NCBI GenBank assembly: GCA_937949525.1
Contig: CALEDT010000039.1
Location: 1 to 64,000 of the forward strand
DNA length: 64,000 nt
Reading direction: 5' to 3'
Source: an uncultured Burkholderiales bacterium
GTDB taxonomy: Bacteria; Pseudomonadota; Gammaproteobacteria; Burkholderiales; Thiobacillaceae
Below the pieces are notes generated by a model. That model was given only the letters and a program-made list of their open reading frames with translations, made no database searches and had not been told where the DNA came from. Shown in pieces: positions 40,283 through 49,561 of this stretch. The translations under genes were made by a program, and so were the position numbers. Position 1 is the first letter of the stretch; every line of letters begins with the position of its first letter.

Positions 40283-42110
40283 GCGCTCGCCTGGGATGGC
40301 GATTGTTGTTGTCGAAGTCGAGATATTCGCCGGTGACGTTCTGCAGCACCAGGGCCAGGTCACCGCGAACGTCGGACGCGCGCAGCGCGCGCGCCAGCTT
40401 CAGGTCCACGCGCCGCATGCCCGGCAGGCGTGAGCCGGTGCCCATGGGATGGAACCCGGCGGTGTAATACGCGCCCAAGTGCGCCGACCAGCCATCGGCG
40501 AAGCGATGGGTGAGCAGCAGCCCGACCTGTTCCTCGGGAGACGAGCGTCGATAGGTCGCGTTGTCGGTTTCGATGTCGGCGCGCGCATAGTTGACCAGCC
40601 AATCATGGCGCGACGACGGCCGCCAGCGCAGTTGCATGTCGAAGCCGCGCAGGGTCGCCGCGTACTGGTTGCGGATGTCCCAGGGCCGCGGACCCCAGCG
40701 GTCGATCAGGTCATCGAGGCGCCAGTGGAACACGCGCGCATCCACGCTGACGCCGGCCTGCGGCCAGGCGCCGACATAACCCAGCTCGCGCGCGACGATG
40801 GTCTCCGGCTCCAGGCCGCCGCGCGCGCGGTACCAGGGCAACGACAGCGCGTTCTCCTCGAACTGCACCGGATAGCGCCGGGCGCTGGATAGACTCGCGC
40901 GCCCACCATGATGCGCCAGCGGTTGCCAATGCAGCGAGAGGCGCGGCGACACGCTGCCGCCGCCGATGTCGTGATGCTCCAGCATGGCACCGGCATTGAC
41001 CAACCAGTCCGGCGCGAGGCGCGCCTGGACGTGGCCGAACAGGCTGTGCATGTGGTTGCGCAGCTTGTCGGCGGTGGAGAAATAGAGTTGCGAACGCACG
41101 TTGTCCTGACGCAGCGCCGCGCCCCACACTGCCCGCCAGGCATCGCCCGGCGCCAGGGTATGCTGTAGCTCCAGGTGCCAGCGCTGGGCCAGGATGTCGC
41201 GGTCATACCTCGGAAAAGGCGGCACCGGCTGGATGTCTTCGCGCGTCTCGGTCAGGTTGTGGTACAGCTTGAGCCGCAGTTCGCCCCCCTCGGCCAGACG
41301 CCGAAACCAGTCCAGTTGCTGGAAATGGCTGCGCATGTCCAGCCGGTGCGGCGGTTCCAGCGCGTTGCCCTCGGCGCCGGCACCACGGTCGCCGCCGATA
41401 TAACCCAGTTGCAGCGCGATACCGTCGTGGGCGCTCAGTTCCAGGTCACCGCGGTAATGCAGCATGGGCGCGCGCAGATGATCGTGGCGGCGGGCGAAGC
41501 CGTCGTCCTCGCGGTACTCCAGCGTCACCCGGTGGCGCGCCCGCGTGCCGCCGACCCAGCGCAACGTGCCGACGCGCGCGCCCTGAGTGCCGGCCAGCAG
41601 ACGCGTGCCGTGCGCCTCCTGATCATCCGGGTGACGGGTGAGGATGTTGATCACGCCGGTGAAAGCGTTGGCGCCGTGGCTGGCCGAATTGGGCCCGCGC
41701 GTGACCTCGATGCGCTCGATGTCGTCGATGGACAGCGGCAAGGCGCTCCACGATACCCCGCCGATGGTCGGCAGGTAGATCGAGCGTCCGTCCACCAGAA
41801 CCTGCATGTGGCGCGTGAAGTCGTGGATCAGCGCATTGGCGGCGATGGGCTGGTTGCCGCTGACGTAGCCGACATAGAAGCCCGGCACCAGACGCAACAG
41901 GTCGGCAATCTCACGAAAGCCGGAAGCCTCGATCAGAGCGCGGTCGATCACCGTGATCGCGCTCGGCGCGTCCGCCAGCGGCTGGACCAGACGGCTGGCG
42001 GTCAACACCTCGGGCAGGTCGGCGAGGAACACCGCCTCGCTCAATTCGTCCGCGCGCACCGCAGTAGCAGCCAACAGCAGACAGGCCGCCGCGCCCAGCC
42101 GCTTCACCAC
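40257..42110 (-). CDS. TonB-dependent outer-membrane receptor
   Basis: 617 residues; GTG start at 42110 with GAGG upstream and a second GTG directly after it. A signal peptide ([20 protein letters not shown]) precedes the plug domain, with PSAITVIDRALIEASGFREI, LVDGRSIYLP and IERIEVTRGPNSASHGANAF. The barrel ends in VQLRLDF with the terminal aromatic typical of outer-membrane proteins. The plug resembles the short BtuB/colicin-receptor-like group. Operon partners are a binding protein and a GGDEF/EAL protein, so the substrate may be both imported and sensed; its identity is unknown. Confidence 0.93.
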   Translation of the reverse strand: MVKRLGAAACLLLAATAVRADELSEAVFLADLPEVLTASRLVQPLADAPSAITVIDRALIEASGFREIADLLRLVPGFYVGYVSGNQPIAANALIHDFTRHMQVLVDGRSIYLPTIGGVSWSALPLSIDDIERIEVTRGPNSASHGANAFTGVINILTRHPDDQEAHGTRLLAGTQGARVGTLRWVGGTRARHRVTLEYREDDGFARRHDHLRAPMLHYRGDLELSAHDGIALQLGYIGGDRGAGAEGNALEPPHRLDMRSHFQQLDWFRRLAEGGELRLKLYHNLTETREDIQPVPPFPRYDRDILAQRWHLELQHTLAPGDAWRAVWGAALRQDNVRSQLYFSTADKLRNHMHSLFGHVQARLAPDWLVNAGAMLEHHDIGGGSVSPRLSLHWQPLAHHGGRASLSSARRYPVQFEENALSLPWYRARGGLEPETIVARELGYVGAWPQAGVSVDARVFHWRLDDLIDRWGPRPWDIRNQYAATLRGFDMQLRWRPSSRHDWLVNYARADIETDNATYRRSSPEEQVGLLLTHRFADGWSAHLGAYYTAGFHPMGTGSRLPGMRRVDLKLARALRASDVRGDLALVLQNVTGEYLDFDNNNRHPRRAHVQLRLDF

Positions 42111-42787
42111 GGCGCCACCTCACCGCACTCGCGCGTCATGCCGGACAGGTAATCGGCGTGGGCGTCCAGTTCGTCGGCGCCGGCACGCAGCACGCGCAGC
42201 GTGCCTCGGCGCAGCGCGCCGGCCTGGTCCTGACGCAGCGGCGGCACGATGTCGATGCCCAGCGACTCCTGCCCGCGGGTCATGGCCAGATAGACTTCCG
42301 CCAGCAGTTGCGCATCCAGCAGCGCGCCGTGCAGCGCGCGGCCGGAATTGTCCACGGCATAGCGTTTGCACAGCGCATCCAGGTTGTTCTTCTGGCCGGG
42401 ATGCAGTTCCTTGGCCAACTTCAGCGTATCGCGCACCTCGCAGTGCGTGCGCAGCGCAGGCGCGCCGATGCGCGCCAGTTCGGCATCGAGAAAACCGACG
42501 TCGAACGGTGCATTGTGGATCAGCACCTCGGCGTCGCGCACGAAGGCCAGGAATTCCCCTGCCACGGCCGGAAAGCGCGGCTTGTCCGCCAGGAACTCGC
42601 GCGTCAGGCCATGCACCTGCAGGGCGCCGGGGTCGCTGTCGCGGTCGGGGTTGAGATAGACATGGAAGTTCGCACCGGTGATGCGGCGGTTGAGGATCTC
42701 CACCGCGCCGATCTCGATCACACGGTGGCCGAGCGCGGGATCGAGACCGGTGGTCTCGGTGTCGAGCACGATCTGGCGCGGATTCAT
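42104..42787 (-). CDS. dnaQ: DNA polymerase III epsilon subunit (3'-5' proofreading exonuclease)
   Basis: 227 residues. The exonuclease motifs are visible: ExoI DTETTGLD, Exo[13 protein letters not shown] and ExoIII with [14 protein letters not shown]. The C-terminal tail would bind the alpha subunit. The start ATG 42787 overlaps the rnhA stop (ATGA), and its end overlaps the TonB receptor start. rnhA-dnaQ adjacency is classic for gammaproteobacteria. Confidence 0.96.
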   Translation of the reverse strand: MNPRQIVLDTETTGLDPALGHRVIEIGAVEILNRRITGANFHVYLNPDRDSDPGALQVHGLTREFLADKPRFPAVAGEFLAFVRDAEVLIHNAPFDVGFLDAELARIGAPALRTHCEVRDTLKLAKELHPGQKNNLDALCKRYAVDNSGRALHGALLDAQLLAEVYLAMTRGQESLGIDIVPPLRQDQAGALRRGTLRVLRAGADELDAHADYLSGMTRECGEVAPW

Positions 42788-43251
42788 GCCCTGCCCGCGC
42801 GCGCGGCGCGCACGCCTTCGTTGGCCAGGGCATCGGCGCGTTCGTTGCCGACGTGACCGGCATGGCCCTTGACCCAATGCCACTCGATGCGGTGGCGCGC
42901 CGCCTCGCGCACCAGCGCCTGCCAAAGATCCTGATTCTTCACCGCGCCGCCGCCGGCGGTGCGCCAGCCGCGCCGGATCCAGTTGGGCAGCCATTCGGTG
43001 ATGCCCTGCTGCACATAGCGCGAATCGGTGTGCACACGCACCACGCAGCCGCGTTTCAGCGCCTTCAGGCCCTCGATCACGGCGGTCAGCTCCATGCGAT
43101 TGTTGGTGGTCTTTGCCTCGCCGCCGAACAGGCTCTTCTCCGCCTCGCCGTAATGCAGCAACGCACCCCAGCCGCCCGGCCCGGGATTACCCTTGCAGGC
43201 GCCGTCGGTGTACAGATCGACGATGGTTTCCTGAGGGGTGATGCTGCTCAT
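42784..43251 (-). CDS. rnhA: Ribonuclease HI
   Basis: 155 residues. It cleaves RNA in RNA-DNA hybrids. Catalytic residues are in [19 protein letters not shown] (first Asp), [13 protein letters not shown] (Glu), [12 protein letters not shown] (Asp) and NERADALA (Asp). Its start overlaps the stop of the methyltransferase gene. Confidence 0.97.
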   Translation of the reverse strand: MSSITPQETIVDLYTDGACKGNPGPGGWGALLHYGEAEKSLFGGEAKTTNNRMELTAVIEGLKALKRGCVVRVHTDSRYVQQGITEWLPNWIRRGWRTAGGGAVKNQDLWQALVREAARHRIEWHWVKGHAGHVGNERADALANEGVRAARAGRA

Positions 43252-43955
43252 GGCGTGGCGATTCTCGATGAGTTTCGTGTCGGTTGCGCGAAGGTAGCGC
43301 GGGCGCGCCAGCCGGTGTCCCATTTCGGCGCGATGATACGCATGCCATGCACCCGCTTGATGGCATGCAGCAGATAGACGCCGCCGCCCAATGCCCACCA
43401 GCGGTCGCCGGCGGCCTCCAGCAGCGCGAAGCGGGACAGCCAGGCCATGCGGTCGATGGGCGGAGCGTAGCAGGCCATGCGCCCGCCGGCCAGTTCGAAG
43501 CCGAGCAGCGCCAGCCAGTCCTTCAGGCGCGTGAGCGTCAGAAACCGGCCGTGCCAGGGATACGGGGCGCGCGCGCCGCGCAACATGCGCTGCAAGCCCC
43601 ACAGACTGCGCGGGTTGAAGCCGGAGATCAGCAGATGGCCTTCCGGTCGCAATACCCGTTCCGCCTCGCGCAGCACCTGGTGCGGATGCTCGGCGAACTC
43701 CAGCGCATGCGGCAGCGCCAGCAGATCCAGGCTCTGCCCGTCGAACGGCAGGTACTCGGCGCTGGCATAGGCATCGCCCGCGCGCGGACACACCCGGTAA
43801 CGATGGGGCATGCGGTTGGCGCGCAGGAAATCGATATCGCACCCGCCCACCTGCACGGCGACGAAACCGAACAGGTCACTGCTCACCGCGTCGAACCACG
43901 CCTGTTCGCGCTGCAACGCATAGCGCCCCAAATCGCTGTCATACCAGCCGAGCAT
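43248..43955 (-). CDS. Class I SAM-dependent methyltransferase, YafS-like
   Basis: 235 residues. A Methyltransf_11-like core is visible, with [41 protein letters not shown] and RSLWGL. It occupies the place between gloB and rnhA that YafS-type methyltransferases hold in related genomes. The substrate is not established. It is divergent from gloB with 86 bases between starts. Confidence 0.85.
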   Translation of the reverse strand: MLGWYDSDLGRYALQREQAWFDAVSSDLFGFVAVQVGGCDIDFLRANRMPHRYRVCPRAGDAYASAEYLPFDGQSLDLLALPHALEFAEHPHQVLREAERVLRPEGHLLISGFNPRSLWGLQRMLRGARAPYPWHGRFLTLTRLKDWLALLGFELAGGRMACYAPPIDRMAWLSRFALLEAAGDRWWALGGGVYLLHAIKRVHGMRIIAPKWDTGWRARATFAQPTRNSSRIATP

Positions 43956-44041
43956 CGATGTCCCAAGTCAAGGCGTACCGTTGCGGCCATGGACGCGATC
44001 GCGGCTACACTGCGCCCCGAGTCCACCCATTGCACGGCAAC

Positions 44042-44806
44042 ATGATCCAAGTCGAAGCCATTCCCATCCTGCGCGACAACTACGTCTGGGCGATCCACGA
44101 CGGCGACGGCGCCGTGCTGGTCGATCCGGGAGAGGCCGAGCCCATTCTATCGTGGCTGGATCACCGCCATATGCGTCTTGCGGCGATCCTGGTGACCCAC
44201 CACCACGCCGACCACGTCGGCGGGATCGCCGCGCTGCTGCGTCACCGCGGCGCCACGATCCCGGTGTACGGTCGCGCGCGCGGCGCCGTCGATGCGCGCG
44301 CGGTGAGCGAAGGCGAGCCACTGCGCCTGGAAGCGCCGGCCTTGGCCTTCACGGTGCTGGAGACGCCCGGTCACACGCGCGATCACGTGTGCTTCCTCGG
44401 CCACGGTCACCTGTTCTGCGGCGACACGCTGTTCTCCTGTGGCTGCGGCCGCCTGTTCGAGGGCACACCGGCGCAGATGCACGCCTCGCTGATGCGTCTG
44501 GCGGCCCTGCCGGACGACACGCTGATCTGCTGCGCGCACGAATACACCCTCGCCAACATCGCCTTCGCACTGGAGGCGGAGCCGGGCAACGGCGAGCTGC
44601 ACGCCCGCCATACCGAGGCCCTGGCGGCGCGCAAGGCCGGACGGCCCACGCTGCCGGTGTCGTTGGCGCGCGAACGCGCCACCAACCCGTTCCTGCGCTG
44701 CGACCGGCCGAAACTGGCCCGGTCGATCGCGCAGCACACCGGCCACACACCAGACCCCGGCGTGGCCACGTTCGCCGCGTTGCGCGCCTGGAAAGACACG
44801 TTCTGA
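44042..44806 (+). CDS. gloB: Hydroxyacylglutathione hydrolase (glyoxalase II)
   Basis: 254 residues from ATG 44042. It hydrolyses S-D-lactoylglutathione to D-lactate and glutathione. The metallo-beta-lactamase zinc motif is THHHADHVGG, with PGHTRDHVCF, CGDTLFSCGCGR and CAHEYTLAN as later metal and substrate residues. It stands next to the methyltransferase-rnhA-dnaQ block, as is typical. Confidence 0.95.
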   Translation: MIQVEAIPILRDNYVWAIHDGDGAVLVDPGEAEPILSWLDHRHMRLAAILVTHHHADHVGGIAALLRHRGATIPVYGRARGAVDARAVSEGEPLRLEAPALAFTVLETPGHTRDHVCFLGHGHLFCGDTLFSCGCGRLFEGTPAQMHASLMRLAALPDDTLICCAHEYTLANIAFALEAEPGNGELHARHTEALAARKAGRPTLPVSLARERATNPFLRCDRPKLARSIAQHTGHTPDPGVATFAALRAWKDTF

Positions 44807-44851
44807 GCACGAACGGCCTCACGCTGGCCAGCCGACTGCCGGATTCAGGCC

Positions 44852-44884
44852 GAAAAGCAAAAAGGCCACCGCAACGGATGGCCT
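44852..44884 (-). terminator. Intrinsic terminator downstream of the tRNA Pro-Arg-His operon
   Basis: On the minus strand AGGCCA (44884-44879) pairs with TGGCCT (44868-44863) across a ten-base loop, followed by TTTTTGCTTTT. It would end a transcript that starts at the tRNA promoter and passes through the inverted-repeat segment. On the plus strand there is no U tract. Confidence 0.8.
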
Positions 44885-44895
44885 GAGTGCCTGGC

Positions 44896-45139
44896 TTGAA
44901 CCTGAAAACCGCGGTTGACCGCTGCCTGGCCCTTGTGAGGCCACCATGGACGAGGGGTTTTCGCCTTCGTTCGAGGTCACCCGCCGGGTGAGCCCGCTAC
45001 GCACCCGATTGCGCGCCTGCCGGGCCGCCTGGCGGCGTTGCTCCTCCTTGCAGGGAACGACCCTGCGCGTCGTCGCGCCTTGCCAGACAACCCGGCAGAT
45101 CCACACTCGGGCGCGTTCAACCGCGGTTTTCAGGTTGAA
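44896..45139 (-). ncRNA. Candidate structured RNA closed by a long inverted repeat
   Basis: Two arms, 44896-44919 and 45116-45139, pair over 24 bases with two mismatches; 20 central bases are perfect. Inside are four local hairpins: 44928-44942 (GGCC stem), 44978-44990 (CACCC/GGGTG), 45024-45036 (GCCGC/GCGGC) and 45050-45066 (GCAGGG/CCCTGC). The segment lies between tRNA-His and an intrinsic terminator in the tRNA transcription direction, so it would be made as the 3' part of that transcript. It does not match 6S, tmRNA, RNase P or SRP RNA as I know them. Identity is open. Confidence 0.4.
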
Positions 45140-45143
45140 ATGT

Positions 45144-45219
45144 TGGGGCGATGGAAGGGAATCGAACCCTCGACACCTGGAGCCACAATCCAGTGCTCTA
45201 CCAACTGAGCTACCACCGC
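45144..45219 (-). tRNA. tRNA-His (GTG)
   Basis: A 76-base cloverleaf with acceptor GCGGTGG / CCATCGC, anticodon GTG in loop TTGTGGC, T-loop TTCGATT and encoded CCA at 45144-45146. The base at 45220 gives the G(-1) that pairs with the C discriminator, the identity element of tRNA-His. Confidence 0.97.
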
Positions 45220-45229
45220 CGTTGAAATC

Positions 45230-45306
45230 TGGCCTGCCCGACAGGGATCGAACCTGTAACCCCCAGCTTAGAAGGCTGGTGCTCTATCCGATTGAGCTAC
45301 GGGCAG
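45230..45306 (-). tRNA. tRNA-Arg (TCT)
   Basis: A 77-base cloverleaf with acceptor CTGCCCG / CGGGCAG, anticodon loop CTTCTAA (anticodon TCT), T-loop TTCGATC, G discriminator and encoded CCA at 45230-45232. It lies between the Pro and His tRNAs in the same transcript. Confidence 0.97.
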
Positions 45307-45352
45307 ATGTCCCCGCGGGCAATCGAAGCGTGTCTTGCAGCCGGTAACGTCG

Positions 45353-45429
<77 letters not shown>

Positions 45430-45439
45430 AAGGCGCGGA

Positions 45440-45468
45440 AATATACCCGCGCGCCGGGGAAAAAGCAA
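45440..45468 (-). promoter_or_regulatory. Sigma-70 promoter of the tRNA Pro-Arg-His operon
   Basis: On the minus strand the -35 box TTGCTT (45468-45463) and the -10 box TATATT (45445-45440) are separated by 17 bases. A GC-rich discriminator (CCGCGCC) follows, as in stringently controlled stable-RNA promoters. Confidence 0.75.
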
Positions 45469-45518
45469 CGAAACGACGCTAGAATACGGCCCTTCGACAT
45501 TCCCCCGAACCGCCTGCC

Positions 45519-46388
45519 ATGCCCGCCCGGATCCTCGATGGAAAGGCGCTCGCCGCCAGTCTGATCGACGCGTTGCAGCGCGACATCGAGGCGTTGCGCG
45601 GGCGCGGCGAACGTCCGCCCGGCCTGGCGGTGATCCTGCTGGGCAACGACCCGGCCTCGGCCGTGTACGTGCGCAACAAGCGCCTGGCCTGTGAACGCGC
45701 CGGCGTCGAGTCGTTCGCCCATGACCTGCCGGCCGATACGGCCGAAGCCGATCTGCTGACGCTGATCGACCGGCTGAACGACGATGAGGGCGTCGATGGC
45801 ATCCTGGTGCAGGCGCCGCTGCCGGCGCACATCGACGCCGATCGGGTGATCGAACGCATCCGCGCCGACAAGGACGTGGACGGCTTCCATCCGTGCAACA
45901 TCGGCCGGCTGGCCGTGCGCAAGCCGGGACTGCGGCCATGCACGCCGCATGGCGTCATGCACCTGCTGGCCACCAGCGGCGTGGACCTGCGCGGCCTCGA
46001 TGCCGTGGTGATCGGCGCGTCCAACCACGTCGGCCGCCCCATGGCGCTGGAACTGCTGTTGGCCGGCTGCACCGTCACCGTATGCCATTCCGCCACGCGC
46101 GATCTGCCCGCGCAGGTGGCGCGGGCCGATGTGGTGGTGGCGGCGGTGGGAAGGCCGGAGATGGTGCGCGGCGATTGGATCAAGCCCGGCGCCATCGTCG
46201 TCGACATCGGCATCAACCGCCTGGCCGACGGCCGGCTGGTGGGCGACGTGGAATTTGCCGCGGCGTGTGAACGCGCGGCCTGGATCACGCCGGTGCCCGG
46301 CGGCGTCGGTCCGATGACGGTGGCCACACTGCTGCGCAACACGCTGCAGGCGATGGCCTCCCGCGCTCGGCCGGGCCTTGCCGCCTGA
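45519..46388 (+). CDS. folD: Methylenetetrahydrofolate dehydrogenase / cyclohydrolase
   Basis: 289 residues. This bifunctional enzyme interconverts 5,10-methylene-, methenyl- and 10-formyl-tetrahydrofolate. The catalytic lysine region is [58 protein letters not shown] (NADP site) and [13 protein letters not shown] follow. It is divergent from the tRNA operon; a TAGAAT -10-like box lies at 45480-45485. Confidence 0.97.
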   Translation: MPARILDGKALAASLIDALQRDIEALRGRGERPPGLAVILLGNDPASAVYVRNKRLACERAGVESFAHDLPADTAEADLLTLIDRLNDDEGVDGILVQAPLPAHIDADRVIERIRADKDVDGFHPCNIGRLAVRKPGLRPCTPHGVMHLLATSGVDLRGLDAVVIGASNHVGRPMALELLLAGCTVTVCHSATRDLPAQVARADVVVAAVGRPEMVRGDWIKPGAIVVDIGINRLADGRLVGDVEFAAACERAAWITPVPGGVGPMTVATLLRNTLQAMASRARPGLAA

Positions 46389-46412
46389 AGCGCGGTCCGC
46401 CAGCGGCGCCGG

Positions 46413-47177
46413 TCAGGGCCGCGCCGCCGACGGCACGGCGAGGCCGGCGACGCGCTGACGCCGCGCTTCGTACAGACACACGCCGGTGGCCACCGACACG
46501 TTCAGGCTCTCCACCTGGCCGTACATCGGGATGCGTGCCAGCAGGTCGCAATGTTCGCGCGTCAGCCGGCGCAGGCCGGCGCCTTCGGCGCCCAGCACCA
46601 GCGCCACGGGCACGGTCAGATCGACGTCCATGATGGTGGCCTGCGCCTCGTCGTCCGCACCCACCACCAGCAGCTCGCGCGCCTTCAGCTCGCGCAGGCT
46701 GCGCGCCAGATTGGTGACGGTGAGGTAAGGCACCGCGTCGGCGGCGCCGCTGGCCGCCTTGATCGCCACCGCGCCCAGGCCAGCGGCGCGATCCTTGGGC
46801 GCCAGCACCGCGTGCGCGCCGAACGCGTCGGCGCTGCGCAGGCAGGCGCCCAGATTGTGCGGGTCGGTGATGCCGTCGAGCACCAGCAGCAGCGGCGGCT
46901 CGCTCAAGTCATCCAGCACCTCGTCGAGGTCGCGCGCCAGCACGATGGGATCGGCCAGCGCCGCGACACCCTGCGACTTGCCGCGCGCCATCTCCTCCAC
47001 GCGCGCGCCCTCGGTCAGCACCAGGCGCACGCCGGCCGACTCGGCGAGCCGGATCAGGTCACGCGCGCGTTTGTCGCGCCGGTTCTGGTCCAGGTAAATC
47101 ACCTGCACGCTGTCCGGGTGATGGCGCAGCCGCGCGGTGATGGCGTGAAAGCCATGGATGATCTGGCGCTGACTCAT
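46413..47177 (-). CDS. rlmB: 23S rRNA (guanosine(2251)-2'-O)-methyltransferase
   Basis: 254 residues, a SPOUT-class enzyme. The N-terminal substrate-binding domain starts IIHGFHAITARL; the knot motifs are NLGACLRSADAFGAHAV, LVLGAEGAGLRRL and IPMYGQVESLNVSVATGV. The start ATG 47177 overlaps the rnr stop, the usual rnr-rlmB coupling. Confidence 0.96.
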   Translation of the reverse strand: MSQRQIIHGFHAITARLRHHPDSVQVIYLDQNRRDKRARDLIRLAESAGVRLVLTEGARVEEMARGKSQGVAALADPIVLARDLDEVLDDLSEPPLLLVLDGITDPHNLGACLRSADAFGAHAVLAPKDRAAGLGAVAIKAASGAADAVPYLTVTNLARSLRELKARELLVVGADDEAQATIMDVDLTVPVALVLGAEGAGLRRLTREHCDLLARIPMYGQVESLNVSVATGVCLYEARRQRVAGLAVPSAARP

Positions 47178-49525
47178 CGATGCCGGCCCTTGCCCGCCGC
47201 CGGCCGCTTGGCATCCGCCTGCCGGCCCTGACGCTTTTCCCGCACCGGCTCGGCCTGCTCGGGCAAAGGCGCGTCGGCACGCCCGGCCGCGTCCACCAGG
47301 GCAAAGTCGATGCGCGAGGTCTCGATGTCCACCCGCACCACGCGGATACGCACCTTGTCGCCCAGGCGGAAACGCCGGCCGGTGCGCTCGCCCAGCATCT
47401 GGTGGCGGGCGGCATCGAAGTGGTAATAGTCCTGACCGAGTTCGGTGACGTGCACCAGCCCCTCGACGAACACTTCGTTGATCGCGACGAACACGCCGAA
47501 ACTGACCACCGCGGAAATGACGCCGTCGAATTCCTCGTTGATCTTGTCCTGCATGTAGTAGCACTTGAGCCAGGCGACCACGTCGCGCGTGGCCTCGTCG
47601 GCGCGGCGTTCGGTCATGGAGCAGTGCAGGCCGATCTGCGCCCAGTCCCCCGGATCGTAGGTCTGGTCATGCAGACAGGCCTTGATCGCGCGGTGCACCA
47701 GCAGATCCGGATAACGCCGGATGGGCGAGGTGAAATGGGTATAGGCTTCGTAGGCCAGACCGAAATGGCCGACGTTTTCCGGGCTATAGATGGCCTGGCG
47801 CAGCGAGCGCAGCAGTACGGTCTGCAACAACTGTTCGTCCGGACGGCCCTTGATGCGCGCCAGCAGCTCCGCATAGTCCTTGGCATGCGGCTCGTCGCCG
47901 CCGGTCAGGAACAGGCCGAACTCGCCCAGGAATTCGTGCAGCGCCTTCAGCCTGTCCGGCGTCGGCCCTTCGTGCACGCGGTACAGCGCGGCGTGCTTGC
48001 GCTTCTGCAGGAACTCGGACGCGCACACGTTGGCCGCCAGCATGCATTCCTCGATCAGCCGATGGGCATCGTTGCGCGCCGCCGGCACGATGCGCTCGAT
48101 CTTGTCGTGCTCGTCGAACAGCATGCGGGTTTCCAGCGTCTCGAAATCGATGGCGCCGCGCTTGCCGCGCGCCTTCAGCAGCACCTTGAACAAGCGATGC
48201 AGATCCTGCAACTGTGGCAGTACCCAGGCCATGTCCGCGGGCGGCTGCGCACTGGACAGCCAGTCCCACACCTGGTTGTAGGTCAGGCGCGCCTTGGAGT
48301 GCATCACCGCCGGATAGAAACGGTACTTGCGGATGTTGCCCAGGCTGGAGATTTCCATCTCGCACACCATGCACAGGCGATCGACCCCGGGATTGAGCGA
48401 ACACAGACCGTTGGACAGTTCCTCCGGCAGCATGGGGATCACGCGGCGCGGGAAATACACCGAATTGCCGCGCGCGTAGGCTTCCTGGTCCAACGCCGTG
48501 CCCGGCCGTACGTAGTGCGACACGTCGGCGATGGCCACCCAAAGGCGGAAACCCCGCCCCTCGGGCCGGCAATACACGGCGTCGTCGAAATCGCGCGCAT
48601 CCTCGCCGTCGATGGTCACCAGCGGCAGTTCGCGCAGATCCTCGCGCGTGGCGTCCAGATCCTTGCGCGTCACGCCCTTTGGCAGCTTCTTCGCCTGGGC
48701 CTGCACCTGCGCGGGAAACTCGTGCGGCAGATCATGCTTGCGCAGCGCGATCTCGATCTCCATGCCGGGATCGGCATAGTTGCCCATCACCTTGATCACC
48801 CGGCCCACCGGCGGCGTGTGCCGGGTCGGCTGCGCCACGATCTCCAGCATCACCACCTGGCCGCTGGACGCGCCCATGTCGTCGTGCGCCGGCACCAGAA
48901 AGTCCTGACTGATGCGCTTGTTCTCGGCCACCACCCACTGGTAACCGTGCTCGCGGTACAGACGGCCGACCAGCGTCGAATTGACCCGCTCCAGCACCTC
49001 GACGATCTTGCCTTCCTTGCGCCCGCGCCGGTCGACGCCATGCTCGCGCACCATGACGCGGTCGCCATGCAGCACGCCGCGCATCTCCTTCTCGGGCAGG
49101 AACATGTCGCCAGAGCCGTCATCCGGGATGAAGAAACCGAAACCGTCGTGGTGGCCTTCCACCCGCCCGGCCTTGACGTCGATCTTCTCCGGCAGGCACA
49201 ACGCGCCGCGCCGGTTGATGACCAGTTGCGCATCGCGCTGCATGGCGCGCAGACGCGCGTTGAAGGCTTCGGTTTCCTCCGCCTCGATACCCAGGCGCGC
49301 GGCGAACTCATCGACGTCCACCGGCCCGCCGGCCTCGCTCACCAGTTGCAGGATGAACTCGCGGCTGGGCAGACCCTGGCCGTACTTGGCGCGTTCGCGT
49401 TCGAGGTGGGGGTCCTGCCAGCGCAGCGCCTTCTGGCCGCGGCGCGCGGCTTTCGTGGGGGTAGCCTGGCTGCTGGTCCGAACAGCGGGGTCTTGGTCTT
49501 TTTTGGCTGATTTTCTCGTTGACAT
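47174..49525 (-). CDS. rnr: Ribonuclease R
   Basis: 783 residues. This 3'-5' exoribonuclease degrades structured RNA. The order is a winged-helix N-terminus (~residues 50-120), cold-shock domains (~120-280), the RNB catalytic domain with TIDGEDARDFDDAVYC, then an S1 domain (~655-740) and a basic Lys/Arg tail. The start codon overlaps the -35 box of the divergent tRNA-Leu promoter. Confidence 0.96.
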   Translation of the reverse strand: MSTRKSAKKDQDPAVRTSSQATPTKAARRGQKALRWQDPHLERERAKYGQGLPSREFILQLVSEAGGPVDVDEFAARLGIEAEETEAFNARLRAMQRDAQLVINRRGALCLPEKIDVKAGRVEGHHDGFGFFIPDDGSGDMFLPEKEMRGVLHGDRVMVREHGVDRRGRKEGKIVEVLERVNSTLVGRLYREHGYQWVVAENKRISQDFLVPAHDDMGASSGQVVMLEIVAQPTRHTPPVGRVIKVMGNYADPGMEIEIALRKHDLPHEFPAQVQAQAKKLPKGVTRKDLDATREDLRELPLVTIDGEDARDFDDAVYCRPEGRGFRLWVAIADVSHYVRPGTALDQEAYARGNSVYFPRRVIPMLPEELSNGLCSLNPGVDRLCMVCEMEISSLGNIRKYRFYPAVMHSKARLTYNQVWDWLSSAQPPADMAWVLPQLQDLHRLFKVLLKARGKRGAIDFETLETRMLFDEHDKIERIVPAARNDAHRLIEECMLAANVCASEFLQKRKHAALYRVHEGPTPDRLKALHEFLGEFGLFLTGGDEPHAKDYAELLARIKGRPDEQLLQTVLLRSLRQAIYSPENVGHFGLAYEAYTHFTSPIRRYPDLLVHRAIKACLHDQTYDPGDWAQIGLHCSMTERRADEATRDVVAWLKCYYMQDKINEEFDGVISAVVSFGVFVAINEVFVEGLVHVTELGQDYYHFDAARHQMLGERTGRRFRLGDKVRIRVVRVDIETSRIDFALVDAAGRADAPLPEQAEPVREKRQGRQADAKRPAAGKGRHR

Positions 49526-49548
49526 GAAATCGGGATGATCGTTAAGAT
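49519..49548 (+). promoter_or_regulatory. Sigma-70 promoter of the tRNA-Leu gene
   Basis: TTGACA at 49519-49524 and TAAGAT at 49543-49548 are 18 bases apart, and a GCGCGCC discriminator follows. The -35 box overlaps the start codon of the divergent rnr gene (49523-49525). Confidence 0.75.
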
Positions 49549-49561
49549 GCGCGCCTTCTTG

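Larger units (their letters stand above)
44807..45143. other. 337-base gene-free stretch between gloB and the tRNA operon
   Basis: No convincing protein gene. It holds an intrinsic terminator for minus-strand transcription (44852-44884) and a segment of about 200 bases enclosed by a 20-bp perfect inverted repeat (44899-44918 and 45117-45136). Short frames exist on both strands but cross the terminator or the tRNAs and lack conserved motifs. See the separate ncRNA entry. Confidence 0.8.

Noticed and set aside
44819-45106. A minus-strand frame of 95 codons inside the inverted-repeat segment
   Set aside because: It runs through the intrinsic terminator and has no family match; the structured-RNA reading explains the segment better.
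44896-45139. Identification of the inverted-repeat segment as 6S RNA
   Set aside because: The central bubble and conserved blocks of 6S that I remember are not visible, and the usual zapA/ygfA neighbours are absent. Left unnamed.
44946-45347. A plus-strand frame running through the tRNA genes
   Set aside because: It is open only because tRNA sequences read this way (ESNPRHLEPQSSALPTELPP); it is a well-known false call over tRNAs.
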